A stretch of 64,000 nt of DNA from positions 930,001-994,000 of the forward strand of contig CAWUCO010000207.1 in assembly GCA_963920705.1 (NCBI GenBank). Reading direction: 5' to 3'. The notes below the pieces were generated by a model, which did not search any database, was not told the origin of the DNA, and was given only the letters and a program-made list of their open reading frames with translations. The stretch comes from Odiellus spinosus. Taxonomy: Eukaryota; Arthropoda; Arachnida; Opiliones; Phalangiidae. Positions 27,066 to 38,929 of the stretch are shown here, piece by piece. Position numbers and translations under genes: made by a program. Position 1 is the stretch's first letter; each line of letters starts with the position of its first letter.

Positions 27066-27843
27066 CCCAAGCGTAGATCCACAAATTTCCCAAGTGTAGA
27101 TCCACAAATTTCCCAAGTGTAGATCCACAAATTTCCCAAGTGTAGATCCACAAATTTCCCAAGTATAGATCCAATAATTTCCGGAGTGTAGATCCAATAA
27201 TTTCCGTAGTGTAGATCCACAAATTTCCCGAGTGTAGATCCACAAATTTCCCGAGTGTAGATCCACAAATTTCCCGAGTGTAGATCCACAAATTTCCCGA
27301 GTGTAGATCCACAAATTTCCCAAGTATAGATCCACAAATTTCCCAAGTGTAGATCCGCAAATTTCCCAAATGTAGATCCACAAATTTAACAAGTGTAGAT
27401 CCACAAATTAACCAAGTGTAGATCCACAAATTTCCCAAATGTAGATCATCAAATTTCCCAAGCGTAGATCAACAAATTTCCCAAGTGTAGATCCACAAAT
27501 TTCCCAAGTGTAGATCCACAAATTTCCCGATTGTATATCCACAAATTTCCCGAGTGTAGATCCACAAATTTCCCAAGTGTAGATCCACAAATTTCCCAAG
27601 TGTAGATCCACAAATTTCCCAAGTGTAGATCCACAAATTTCCCAAGTATAGATCCACAAATTTCCAAGTATAGATCCAATAATTTCCGGAGTGTAGATCC
27701 AATAATTTCCGTAGTGTAGATCCACAAATTTCCCGAGTGTAGATCAACAAATTTCCCGAGTGTAGATCCACAAATTTCCCAAGTGTAGATCCACAAATTT
27801 CCCTAGTGTGGATCCACAAATTTCCCAAGTGTAGATCCACAAA

Positions 27844-27983
27844 TTTCAGAAGTATAGATTCACAAATTTCCCGAGTATAGGTTCACGAATTTCCCGAGTA
27901 TAGATCCACAAATTTTGCTTTGTATAGATCCAAATTTTTCTTTGTATAGATCCAAATCTCTCTTTGTATAGATCCACAAATTT
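27844..27983 (+). repeat. T-rich block 6
   Basis: ATTTTGCTTTG is at 27,912 and GGATCC at 27,810. It is the partner of block 4, again 918 bp after its neighbour. Confidence 0.82.
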
Positions 27984-29013
27984 CCCAAGCGTAGATCCAC
28001 AAATTTCCCAAGTGTAGATCCACAAATTTCCCAAGTGTAGATCCACAAATTTCCCAAGTGTAGATCCACAAATTTCCCAAGTATAGATCCACAAATTTCC
28101 AAGTATAGATCCAATAATTTCCGGAGTGTAGATCCAATAATTTCCGTAGTGTAGATCCAAAAATTTCCCGAGTGTAGATCCACAAATTTCCCGAGTGTAG
28201 ATCCACAAATTTACCGAGTGTAGATCCACAAATTTCCCGAGTGTAGATCCACAAATTTCCCGAGAGTAGATCCACAAATTTCCCGAGTGTAGATCCACAA
28301 ATTTAACGAGTGAAGATCCACAAATTTCCCAAGTATAGATCCACAAATTTCCCAAGTGTAGATCCGCAAATTTCCCAAGTGTAGATCCACAAATTTAACA
28401 AGTGTAGATCCACAAATTTCCCTAGTGTAGATCCACAGATTTCACAAATGTAGATCATCAAATTTCCCAAGTGTAGATCAACAAATTTCCCAAGTGTAGA
28501 TCCACAAATTTCCCAAGTGTAGATCCACAAATTTCCCGAGTGTATATCCACAAATTTCCCGAGTGTAGATCCACAAATTTCCCAAGTGTAGATCCACAAA
28601 TTTCCAAAGTGTAGATCCACAAATTTCAGAAGTATAGATTCACAAATTTCCCGAGAATAGATCCACAAATTTCCTGAGTTTAGATCCACAAATTTCCCGC
28701 GTGTATATCCACAAATTTCCCTAGTGTAGATCCACAAATTTCCCAAGTGTAGATCCACAAATTTCCCAAGTGTAGATCCACAAATTTCCCAAGTATAGAT
28801 CCTCAAATTTCCAAGTATAGATCCAATAATTTCCGGAGTGTAGATCCAATAATTTCCGTAGTGTAGATCCACAAATTTCCCGAGTGTAGATCCACAAATT
28901 TCCCGAGTGTAGATCCACAAATTTCCCGAGTGTAGATCCACAAATTTCCCAAGTGTAGATCCACAAATTTCCCTAGTGTGGATCCACAAATTTCCCAAGT
29001 GTAGATCCACAAA

Positions 29014-29153
29014 TTTCAGAAGTATAGATTCACAAATTTCCCGAGCATAGGTTCACGAATTTCCCGAGTATAGATCCACAAATTTTGCTTTGTATAGATC
29101 CAAATTTTTCTTTGTATAGATCCAAATCTCTCTTTGTATAGATCCACAAATTT
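29014..29153 (+). repeat. T-rich block 7
   Basis: ATTTTGCTTTG is at 29,082 and GGATCC at 28,980. It has the variant CCGAGCATAGG, shared with block 9, where most others have CCGAGTATAGG. Confidence 0.82.
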
Positions 29154-29908
29154 CCCAAGCGTAGATCCACAAATTTCCCAAGTGTAGATCCACAAATTTC
29201 CCAAGTGTAGATCCACAAATTTCCCAAGTGTAGATCCACAAATTTCCCAAGTATAGATCCACAAATTTCCAAGTATAGATCCAATAATTTCCGGAGTGTA
29301 GATCCAATAATTTCCGTAGTGTAGATCCAAAAATTTCCCGAGTGTAGATCCACAAATTTCCCGAGTGTAGATCCACAAATTTCCCGAGTGTAGATCCACA
29401 AATTTCCCGAGTGTAGATCCACAAATTTCCCGAGTGTAGATCCACAAATTTCCCAAGTGTAGATCCGCAAATTTCCAAAGTGTAGATCCACAAATTTAAC
29501 AAGTGTAGATCCACAAATTTCCCAAGTGTAGATCCTAAAATTTCCCAAATGTAGATCATCAAATTTCCCAAGTGTAGATCCACAAATTTCCCAAGTGGAG
29601 ATCCACAAATTTCAGAAGTATAGATTCACAAATTTCCCGAGAATAGATCCACAAATTTCCTGAGTTTAGATCCACAAATTTCCCGAGTGTATATCCACAA
29701 ATTTCCCTAGTGTAGATCCACAAATTTCCCAAGTCTAGATCCACAAATTTCAGAAGTATAGATTCACAAATTTCCCGAGTGTACATCCACAAATTTCCCG
29801 AGTGTAGATCCACAAATTTCCCGAGTGTAGATCCACAAATTTCCCAAGTGTAGATCCACAAATTTCCCTAGTGTAGATCCACAAATTTCCCAAGTGTAGA
29901 TCCACAAA

Positions 29909-30048
29909 TTTCAGAAGTATAGATTCACAAATTTCCCGAGTATAGGTTCACGAATTTCCCGAGTATAGATCCACAAATTTTGCTTTGTATAGATCCAAAT
30001 TTTTCTTTGTATAGATCCAAATCTCTCTTTGTATAGATCCACAAATTT
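29909..30048 (+). repeat. T-rich block 8
   Basis: ATTTTGCTTTG is at 29,977. The CCCTAG unit upstream reads GTGTAGATCC, so there is no GGATCC site here. Confidence 0.82.
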
Positions 30049-30756
30049 CCCAAGCGTAGATCCACGAATTTCCCAAGTGTAGATCCACAAATTTCCCAAG
30101 TGTAGATCCACAAATTTCCCAAGTGTAGATCCACAAATTTCCCAAGTATAGATCCACAAATTTCCAAGTATAGATCCAATAATTTCCGGAGTGTAGATCC
30201 AATAATTTCCGTAGTGTAGATCCAAAAATTTCCCGAGTGTAGATCCACAAATTTCCCGAGTGTAGATCCACAAATTTCCCGAGTGTATATCCACAAATTT
30301 CCCAAGTGTAGATCCACAAATTTCCCAAGTGTAGATCCACAAATTTCCAAAGTGTAGATTCACAAATTTCCCGAGAATAGATCCACAAATTTCCTGAGTT
30401 TAGATCCACAAATTTCCCGCGTGTATATCCACAAATTTCCCTAGTGTAGATCCACAAATTTCCCAAGTGTAGATCCACAAATTTCCCAAGTGTAGATCCA
30501 CAAATTTCCCAAGTATAGATCCACAAATTTCAAAGTATAGATCCAATAATTTCCGGAGTGTAGATCCAATAATTTCCGTAGTGTAGATCCACAAATTTCC
30601 CGAGTGTAGATCCACAAATTTCCCGAGTGTAGATCCACAAATTTCCCGAGTGTAGATACACAATTTTCCCGAGTGTAGATCCACAAATTTCCCAAGTGTA
30701 GATCCACAAATTTCCCTAGTGTGGATCCACAAATTTCCCAAGTGTAGATCCACAAA

Positions 30757-30896
30757 TTTCAGAAGTATAGATTCACAAATTTCCCGAGCATAGGTTCACG
30801 AATTTCCCGAGTATAGATCCACAAATTTTGCTTTGTATAGATCCAAATTTTTCTTTGTATAGATCCAAATCTCTCTTTGTATAGATCCACAAATTT
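30757..30896 (+). repeat. T-rich block 9
   Basis: ATTTTGCTTTG is at 30,825 and GGATCC at 30,723. It shares CCGAGCATAGG with block 7. Confidence 0.82.
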
Positions 30897-30905
30897 CCCA
30901 AGCGT

Positions 30906-31380
30906 AGATCCACAAATTTCCCAAGTGTAGATCCACAAATTTCCCAAGTGTAGATCCACAAATTTCCCAAGTGTAGATCCACAAATTTCCCAAGTATAGA
31001 TCCACAAATTTCCAAGTATAGATCCAATAATTTCCGGAGTGTAGATCCAATAATTTCCGTAGTGAAGATCCAAAAATTTCCCGAGTGTAGATCCACAAAT
31101 TTCCCGAGTGTAGATCCACAAATTTCCCGAGTGTAGATCCACAAATTTCCCGAGTGTAGATCCACAAATTTCCCGAGAGTAGATCCACAAATTTCCCGAG
31201 TGTAGATCCACAAATTTCCCGAGTGAAGATCCACAAATTTCCCAAGTATAGATCCACAAATTTCCCAAGTGTAGATCCGCAAATTTCCCAAGTGTAGATC
31301 CACAAATTTAACAAGTGTAGATCCACAAATTTCCCGAGTGTAGATCCACAAATTTCTTAAGTGTAGATCCGCAAATTTCC
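30906..31380 (+). repeat. 528-bp tandem duplication, copy 1
   Basis: This segment matches 31,434-31,908 at an offset of 528, which is 23 monomers less one base. It differs by GTGAAGATCC near 31,061 (partner GTGTAG) and TTTCTTAAG near 31,354 (partner TTTCCCAAG). Confidence 0.6.
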
Positions 31381-31433
31381 CAAGTGTAGATCCACAAATT
31401 TAACAAGTGTAGATCCACAAATTTCCCAAGTGT

Positions 31434-31908
31434 AGATCCACAAATTTCCCAAGTGTAGATCCACAAATTTCCCAAGTGTAGATCCACAAATTTCCCAAGT
31501 GTAGATCCACAAATTTCCCAAGTATAGATCCACAAATTTCCAAGTATAGATCCAATAATTTCCGGAGTGTAGATCCAATAATTTCCGTAGTGTAGATCCA
31601 AAAATTTCCCGAGTGTAGATCCACAAATTTCCCGAGTGTAGATCCACAAATTTCCCGAGTGTAGATCCACAAATTTCCCGAGTGTAGATCCACAAATTTC
31701 CCGAGAGTAGATCCACAAATTTCCCGAGTGTAGATCCACAAATTTCCCGAGTGAAGATCCACAAATTTCCCAAGTATAGATCCACAAATTTCCCAAGTGT
31801 AGATCCGCAAATTTCCCAAGTGTAGATCCACAAATTTAACAAGTGTAGATCCACAAATTTCCCGAGTGTAGATCCACAAATTTCCCAAGTGTAGATCCGC
31901 AAATTTCC
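31434..31908 (+). repeat. 528-bp tandem duplication, copy 2
   Basis: This is the second copy of 30,906-31,380. It lacks the T-rich block that precedes copy 1, so the duplication started downstream of that block. Confidence 0.6.
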
Positions 31909-32164
31909 CAAGTGTAGATCCACAAATTTCCCTAGTGTGGATCCACAAATTTCCCAAGTGTAGATCCACAAATTTCAGAAGTATAGATTCACAAATTTCC
32001 TGAGTTTAGATCCACAAATTTCCCGAGTGTATATCCACAAATTTCCCTAGTGTAGATCCACAAATTTCCCAAGTGTAGATCCACAAATTTCCCAAGTGTA
32101 GATCCACAAATTTCCCGAGTGTATATCCACAAATTTCCCGAGTGTAGATCCACAAATTTCCCAA

Positions 32165-32910
32165 GTGTAGATCCACAAATTTCCCTAGTGTAGATCCACA
32201 AATTTCCCAAGTGTAGATCCACAAATTTCAGAAGTATAGATTCACAAATTTCCCGAGTATAGGTTCACGAATTTCCCGAGTATAGATCCACAAATTTTGC
32301 TTTGTATAGATCCAAATTTTTCTTTGTAAAGATCCAAATCTCTCTTTGTATAGATCCACAAATTTCCCAAGCGTAGATCCACGAATTTCCCAAGTGTAGA
32401 TCCACAAATTTCCCAAGTGTAGATCCACACATTTCCCAAGTGTAGATCCACAAATTTCCCAAGTATAGATCCACAAATTTCCAAGTATAGATCCAATAAT
32501 TTCCGGAGTGTAGATCCAATAATTTCCGTAGTGTAGATCCAATAATTTCCGTAGTGTAGATCCACAAATTTCCCGAGTGTAGATCCACAAATTTCCCGAG
32601 TGTAGATCCACAAATTTCCCAAGTGTAGATCCACAAATTTCCCGAGAGTAGATCCACAAATTTCCCGAGTGTAGATCCACAAATTTCCCGAGTGAAGATC
32701 CACAAATTTCCCAAGTATAGATCCACAAATTTCCCAAGTGTAGATCCGCAAATTTCCCAAGTGTAGATCCACAAATTTAACAAGTGTAGATCCACAAATT
32801 TCCCAAGTGTAGATCCACAAATTTCCCAAATGTAGATCATCAAATTTCCCAAGTGTAGATCCACAAATTTCCCAAGTGTAGATCCACAAATTTCCCGAGT
32901 GTATATCCAC
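32165..32910 (+). repeat. 1,217-bp offset pair, copy 1
   Basis: This segment matches 33,382-34,127. Both carry the same modified T-rich block with TCTTTGTAAAG, a following CACGAATTT unit, and a doubled AATAATTTCCGTAG unit (near 32,520 and 33,737). Confidence 0.68.
32226..32365 (+). repeat. T-rich block 10
   Basis: ATTTTGCTTTG is at 32,294. There is no GGATCC upstream. It carries TCTTTGTAAAG in place of TCTTTGTATAG. Confidence 0.82.
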
Positions 32911-33381
32911 AAATTTCCCGAGTGTAGATCCAAAAATTTCCCAAGTGTAGATCCACAAATTTCCCAAGTGTAGATCCACAAATTTCAGAAGTATAGATTC
33001 ACAAATTTCCCGAGAATAGATCCACAAATTTCCTGAGTTTAGATCCACAAATTTCCTGAGTGTAGATCCACAAATTTCCCAAGTGTAGATCCGCAAATTT
33101 CCCAAGTGTAGATCCACAAATTTCCCTAGTGTGGATCCACAAATTTCCCAAGTGTAGATCCACAAATTTCAGAAGTATAGATTCACAAATTTCCTGAGTT
33201 TAGATCCACAAATTTCCCGAGTGTATATCCACAAATTTCCCTAGTGTAGATCCACAAATTTCCCAAGTGTAGATCCACAAATTTCAGAAGTATAGATTCA
33301 CAAATTTCCCGAGTGTATATCCACAAATTTCCCGAGTGTAGATCCACAAATTTCCCGAGTGTAGATCCACAAATTTCCCAA

Positions 33382-34127
33382 GTGTAGATCGACAAATTTC
33401 CCTAGTGTAGATCCACAAATTTCCCAAGTGTAGATCCACAAATTTCAGAAGTATAGATTCACAAATTTCCCGAGTATAGGTTCACGAATTTCCCGAGTAT
33501 AGATCCACAAATTTTGCTTTGTATAGATCCAAATTTTTCTTTGTAAAGATCCAAATCTCTCTTTGTATAGATCCACAAATTTCCCAAGCGTAGATCCACG
33601 AATTTCCCAAGTGTAGATCCACAAATTTCCCAAGTGTAGATCCACAAATTTCCCAAGTGTAGATCCACAAATTTCCCAAGTATAGATCCACAAATTTCCA
33701 AGTATAGATCCAATAATTTCCGGAGTGTAGATCCAATAATTTCCGTAGTGTAGATCCAATAATTTCCGTAGTGTAGATCCACAAATTTCCCGAGTGTAGA
33801 TCCACAAATTTCCCGAGTGTAGATCCACAAATTTCCCAAGTGTAGATCCACAAATTTCCCGAGAGTAGATCCACAAATTTCCCGAGTGTAGATCCACAAA
33901 TTTCCCGAGTGAAGATCCACAAATTTCCCAAGTATAGATCCACAAATTTCCCAAGTGTAGATCCGCAAATTTCCCAAGTGTAGATCCACAAATTTAACAA
34001 GTGTAGATCCACAAATTTCCCAAGTGTAGATCCACAAATTTCCCAAATGTAGATCATCAAATTTCCCAAGTGTAGATCCACAAATTTCCCAAGTGTAGAT
34101 CCACAAATTTCCCGAGTGTATATCCAC
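33382..34127 (+). repeat. 1,217-bp offset pair, copy 2
   Basis: This is the second copy of 32,165-32,910 and the last stretch before domain III begins at about 34,130. It has the single private change GATCGAC near 33,388. Confidence 0.68.
33443..33582 (+). repeat. T-rich block 11
   Basis: ATTTTGCTTTG is at 33,511. It is the 1,217-bp partner of block 10 with the same TCTTTGTAAAG change and no GGATCC. It is the last such block for 20 kb. Confidence 0.82.
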
Positions 34128-35114
34128 AAATTTCAGAAGTATAGATTCACAAATTTCCCGAGAATAGATCCACAAATTTCCTGAGTTTAGATCCACAAAT
34201 TTCCTGAGTTTAGATCCACAAATTTCCCGAGTGTATATCCACAAATTTCCCGAGTGTATATCCACAAATTTCCCAAGTGTAGATCCACAAATTTCCAAGT
34301 ATAGATCCAATAATTTCCGAAGTGTAGATCCAATAATTTCCGTAGTGTAGATCCACAAATTTCCCGAGTGTAGATCCACAAATTTCCCGAGTGTAGATCC
34401 ACAAATTTCCCGAGTGTAGATCCACAAATTTCCCGAGTGTAGATCCACAAATTTCCCGAGTGTAGATCCACAAATTTCCCGAGTGTAGATCCACAAATTT
34501 CCCGAGTGAAGATCCACAAATTTCCCAAGTATAGATCCACAAATTTCCAAAGCGTAGATCCACAAATTTCCCAAGTGTAGATCCACAAATTTCCCAAGAG
34601 TAGATCCACAAATTTCCCAAGTGTAGATCCACAAATTTCCCAAGTGTAGATCCACAAATTCCCAAGTGTAGATCATCAAATTTCCCAAGTGTAGATCAAC
34701 AAATTTCCCAAGTGTAGATCCACAAATTTCCCAAGTGTAGATCCACAAATTTCCCGAGTGTATATCCACAAATTTCCCGAGTGTAGATCCACAAATTTCC
34801 CAAGTGTAGATCCACAAATTTCCCAAGTGTAGATCCACAAATTTCAGAAGTATAGATCCACAAATTTCCCAAGTGTAGATCCACAAATTCCCAAGTGTAG
34901 ATCCACAAATTTCCCAAGTGTAGATCCACAAATTTCCAAGTATAGATCCACAAATTTCCAAGTATAGATCCAATAATTTCCGGAGTGTAGATCCAATAAT
35001 TTCCGTAGTGTAGATCCACAAATTTCCCGAGTGTAGATCCACAAATTTCCCGAGTGTAGATCCACAAATTTCCCTAGTGTAGATCCACAAATTTCCCTAG
35101 TGTAGATCCACAAA

Positions 35115-37286
35115 TTTCCCGAGTGTAGATCCACAAATTTACCAAGTGTAGATCCACAAATTTCCCGAGTGTAGATCCACAAATTTCCCGAGTGAAGATC
35201 CACAAATTTCCCAAGTATAGATCCACAAATTTCCCAAGTGTAGATCCACAAATTTCCTAAGTGTAGATCCATAAATTTCCCAGGTGTAGATCCACAAATT
35301 TCCCAAGTGTAGATCCACAAATTTCAGAAGTATAGATTCAAAAATTTCCCGAGAATAGATCCACAAATTTCCTGAGTTTAGATCCACAAATTTCCCGAGT
35401 GTATATCCACAAATTTACCGAGTGTAGATCCACAAATTTCCCGAGTGTAGATCCACAAATTTCCCGAGTGAAGATCCACAAATTTCCCAAGTATAGATCC
35501 ACAAATTTCCCAAGTGTAGATCCACAAATTTCCTAAGTGCAGATCCACAAATTTCCCAAGTGTAGATCCACAAATTTCCCAAGTGTAGATCCACAAATTT
35601 CAGAAGTATAGATTCAAAAATTTCCCGAGAATAGATCCACAAATTTCCTGAGTTTAGATCCACAAATTTCCCGAGTGTATATCCACAAATTTCCCGAGTG
35701 TATATCCACAAATTTCCCAAGTGTAGATCCACAAATTTCCTAAGTGTTGATCCACAAATTTCCCAAGTGTAGATCCACAAATTTCCCAAGTATAGATCCA
35801 CAAATTTCCAAGTATAGATCCAATAATTTCCGAAGTGTAGATCCAATAATTTCCGTAGTGTAGATCCACAAATTTCTCGAGTGTAGATCCACAAATTTCC
35901 CGAGTGTAGATCCACAAATTTCCCGAGTGTAGATCCACAAATTTCCCGAGTGAAGATCCACAAATTTCCCAAGTATAGATCCACAAATTTCCCAAGTGTA
36001 GATCCACAAATTTCCAAAGCATAGATCCACAAATTTCCCAAGTGTAGATCCACAAATTTCCCAAGAGTAGATCCACAAATTTCCAAAGTGTAGATCCACA
36101 AATTTCCCAAGTGTAGATCCACAAATTCCCAAGTGTAGATCCACAAATTTCCCAAGTGTAGATCCACAAATTTCCAAGTATAGATCCACAAATTTCCAAG
36201 TATAGATCCAATAATTTCCGGAGTGTAGATCCAATAATTTCCGTAGTGTAGATCCACAAATTTCCCGAGTGTAGATCCAAAAATTTCCCGAGTGTAGATC
36301 CACAAATTTCCCTAGTGTAGATCCACAAATTTCCCTAGTGTAGATCCACAAATTTCCCGAGTGTAGATCCACAAATTTACCGAGTGTAGATCCACAAATT
36401 TCCCGAGTGTAGATCCACAAATTTCCCGAGTGAAGATCCACAAATTTCCCAAGTATAGATCCACAAATTTCCCAAGTGTAGATCCACAAATTTCCCAAGT
36501 GTAGATCCATAAATTTCCCAGGTGTAGATCCACAAATTTCCCAAGTGTAGATCCACAAATCTCAGAAGTATAGATTCACAAATTTCCCGAGAATAGATCC
36601 ACAAATTTCCTGAGTTTAGATCCACAAATTTCCCGAGTGTATATCCACAAATTTCCCGAGTGTATATCCACAAATTTCCCAAGTGTAGATCCACAAATTT
36701 CCCAAGTGTTGATCCACAAATTTCCCAAGTGTAGATCCACAAATTTCCCAAGTATAGATCCACAAATTTCCAAGTATAGATCCAATAATTTCCGAAGTGT
36801 AGATCCAATAATTTCCGTAGTGTAGATCCACAAATTTCCCGAGTGTAGATCCACAAATTTCCCGAGTGTAGATCCACAAATTTCCCGAGTTTAGATCCGC
36901 AAATTTCCCGAGTGTAGATCCACAAATTTCCCGAGTGTAGATCCACAAATTTCCCGAGTGTAGATCCACAAATTTCCCGAGTGAAGATCCACAAATTTCC
37001 CAAGTATAGATCCACAAATTTCCCAAGTGTAGATCCACAAATTTCCAAAGCGTAGATCCAAAATTTCCCAAGTGTAGATCCACAAATTTCCCAAGAGTAG
37101 ATCCACAAATTTCCCAAGTGTAGATCCACAAATTTCCCAAGTGTAGATCCACAAATTCCCAAGTGTAGATCATCAAATTTCCCAAGTGTAGATCAACAAA
37201 TTTCCCAAGTGTAGATCCACAAATTTCCCAAGTGTAGATCCACAAATTTCCCGAGTGTATATCCACAAATTTCCCGAGTGTAGATC
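35115..37286 (+). repeat. Domain III 2.2-kb block, copy 1
   Basis: This segment matches about 39,405-41,576 at an offset of 4,290, with a stretch at 4,313. Single 23-bp units account for the difference: one versus two CCTGAGTTTAG units near 35,650/39,960, and two versus one CCCTAG units near 36,309/40,622. Confidence 0.68.
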
Positions 37287-37299
37287 CACAAATTTCCCA

Positions 37300-38823
37300 A
37301 GTGTAGATCCACAAATTTCCCAAGTGTAGATCCACAAATTTCAGAAGTATAGATTCACAAATTTCCCGAGAATAGACCCACTAATTTCCTGAGTTTAGAT
37401 CCACAAATTTCCTGAGTTTAGATCCACAAATTTCCCGAGTGTATATCCACAAATTTCCCCAGTGTATATCCACAAATTTCCCAAGTGTAGATCCACAAAT
37501 TTCCCAAGTGTTGATCCACAAATTTCCCAAGTGTAGATCCACAAATTTCCCAAGTATAGATCCACAAATTTCCAAGTATAGATCCAATAATTTCCGAAGT
37601 GTAGATCCAATAATTTCCGTAGTGTAGATCCACAAATTTCCCGAGTGTAGATCCACAAATTTCCCGAGTGTAGATCCACAAATTTCCCGAGTGTAGATCC
37701 ACAAATTTCCCTAGTGTAGATCCAAAAATTTCCCGAGTGTAGATCCACAAATTTACCGAGTGTAGATCCACAAATTTCCCGAGTGTAGATCCACAAATTT
37801 ACCGAGTGTAGATCCACAAATTTCCCGAGTGTAGATCCACAAATTTCCCGAGTGAAGATCCACAAATTTCCCAAGTATAGATCCACAAATTTCCCAAGTG
37901 TAGATCCACAAATTTCCTAAGTGTAGATCCATAAATTTCCCAGGTGTAGATCCACAAATTTCCCAAGTGTAGATCCACAAATTTCAGAAGTATAGATTCA
38001 AAAATTTCCCGAGAATAGATCCACAAATTTCCTGAGTTTAGATCCACAAATTTCCCGAGTGTATATCCACAAATTTACCGAGTGTAGATCCACAAATTTC
38101 CCGAGTGTAGATCCACAAATTTCCCGAGTGAAGATCCACAAATTTCCCAAGTATAGATCCACAAATTTCCCAAGTGTAGATCCACAAATTTCCTAAGTGT
38201 AGATCCACAAATTTCCCAAGTGTAGATCCACAAATTTCTCAAGTGTAGATCCACAAATTTCAGAAGTATAGATTCACAAATTTCCCGAGAATAGATCCAC
38301 AAATTTCCTGAGTTTAGATCCACAAATTTCCTGAGTTTAGATCCACAAATTTCCCGAGTGTATATCCACAAATTTCCCGAGTGTATATCCACAAATTTCC
38401 CAAGTGTAGATCCACAAATTTCCTAAGTGTTGATCCACAAATTTCCCAAGTGTAGATCCACAAATTTCCCAAGTATAGATCCACAAATTTCCAAGTATAG
38501 ATCCAATAATTTCCGAAGTGTAGATCCAATAATTTCCGTAGTGTAGATCCACAAATTTCCCGAGTGTAGATCCACAAATTTCCCGAGTGTAGATCCACAA
38601 ATTTCCCGAGTGTAGATCCACAAATTTCCCGAGTGAAGATCCACAAATTTCCCAAGTATAGATCCACAAATTTCCCAAGTGTAGATCCACAAATTTCCAA
38701 AGCATAGATCCACAAATTTCCCAAGTGTAGATCCACAAATTTCCCAAGAGTAGATCCACAAATTTCCCAAGTGTAGATCCACAAATTTCCCAAGTGTAGA
38801 TCCACAAATTCCCAAGTGTAGAT
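37300..38823 (+). repeat. Domain III 1,630-bp tandem pair, copy 1
   Basis: This segment matches 38,930-40,453 at an offset of 1,630. Differences seen are CTCAAG near 38,237 (partner CCCAAG) and GATTCAAAAA near 37,996 (partner GATTTAAAAA). Both copies carry one CCCCAGTGTATATCC and one doubled CCCGAGTGTATATCC version of the GTTGATCC unit. Confidence 0.7.
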
Positions 38824-38929
38824 CATCAAATTTCCCAAGTGTAGATCAACAAATTTCCCAAGTGTAGATCCACAAATTTCCCAAGTGTAGATCCACAAAT
38901 TTCCCGAGTGTATATCCACAAATTTCCCG

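Larger units (their letters stand above)
26815..28923 (+). repeat. Segment Y, copy 2
   Basis: This is the second copy of 21,020-23,128, again with two T-rich blocks 918 bp apart. It has private changes such as TTTCACAAATG near 28,440. The match ends near 28,924, where the partner reads CCGACTGAAG and this copy runs on towards another T-rich block. Confidence 0.68.
13094..34129 (+). repeat. HOR domain II (T-rich block and GGATCC class)
   Basis: The domain is defined by 11 copies of a diverged T-rich block (listed separately) and by the unit TAGTGTGGATCCAC, which creates a GGATCC site about 34 bp before most of these blocks. Other private variants are CCCGCGTGTATATCC (near 14,996, 15,729, 22,903, 25,101, 28,698, 30,418), CCGACTGAAG (17,955, 19,535, 23,132, 25,330) and AATTGAACAAG (near 20,446, 24,043, 26,241). 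Between 14.9 and 19.9 kb the T-rich block is absent and shorter units of about 0.6-0.8 kb prevail. It passes into domain III at about 34,130, where doubled CCTGAGTTTAG units appear. Confidence 0.78.

Noticed and set aside
33459-35090. 543-codon minus-strand open frame as a repeat-protein gene
   Set aside because: All three minus frames are open in the same region with the same 23-residue pattern, the start is not ATG, there is no non-repeat part, and its ends fall at ordinary monomer variants. It is the satellite read in frame.
36637-36825. 62-codon plus-strand frames as small genes
   Set aside because: They start at GTG, are made only of repeat units, and exist because TAG is lost in three unit variants. 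Their copies follow the HOR, not selection on a protein.
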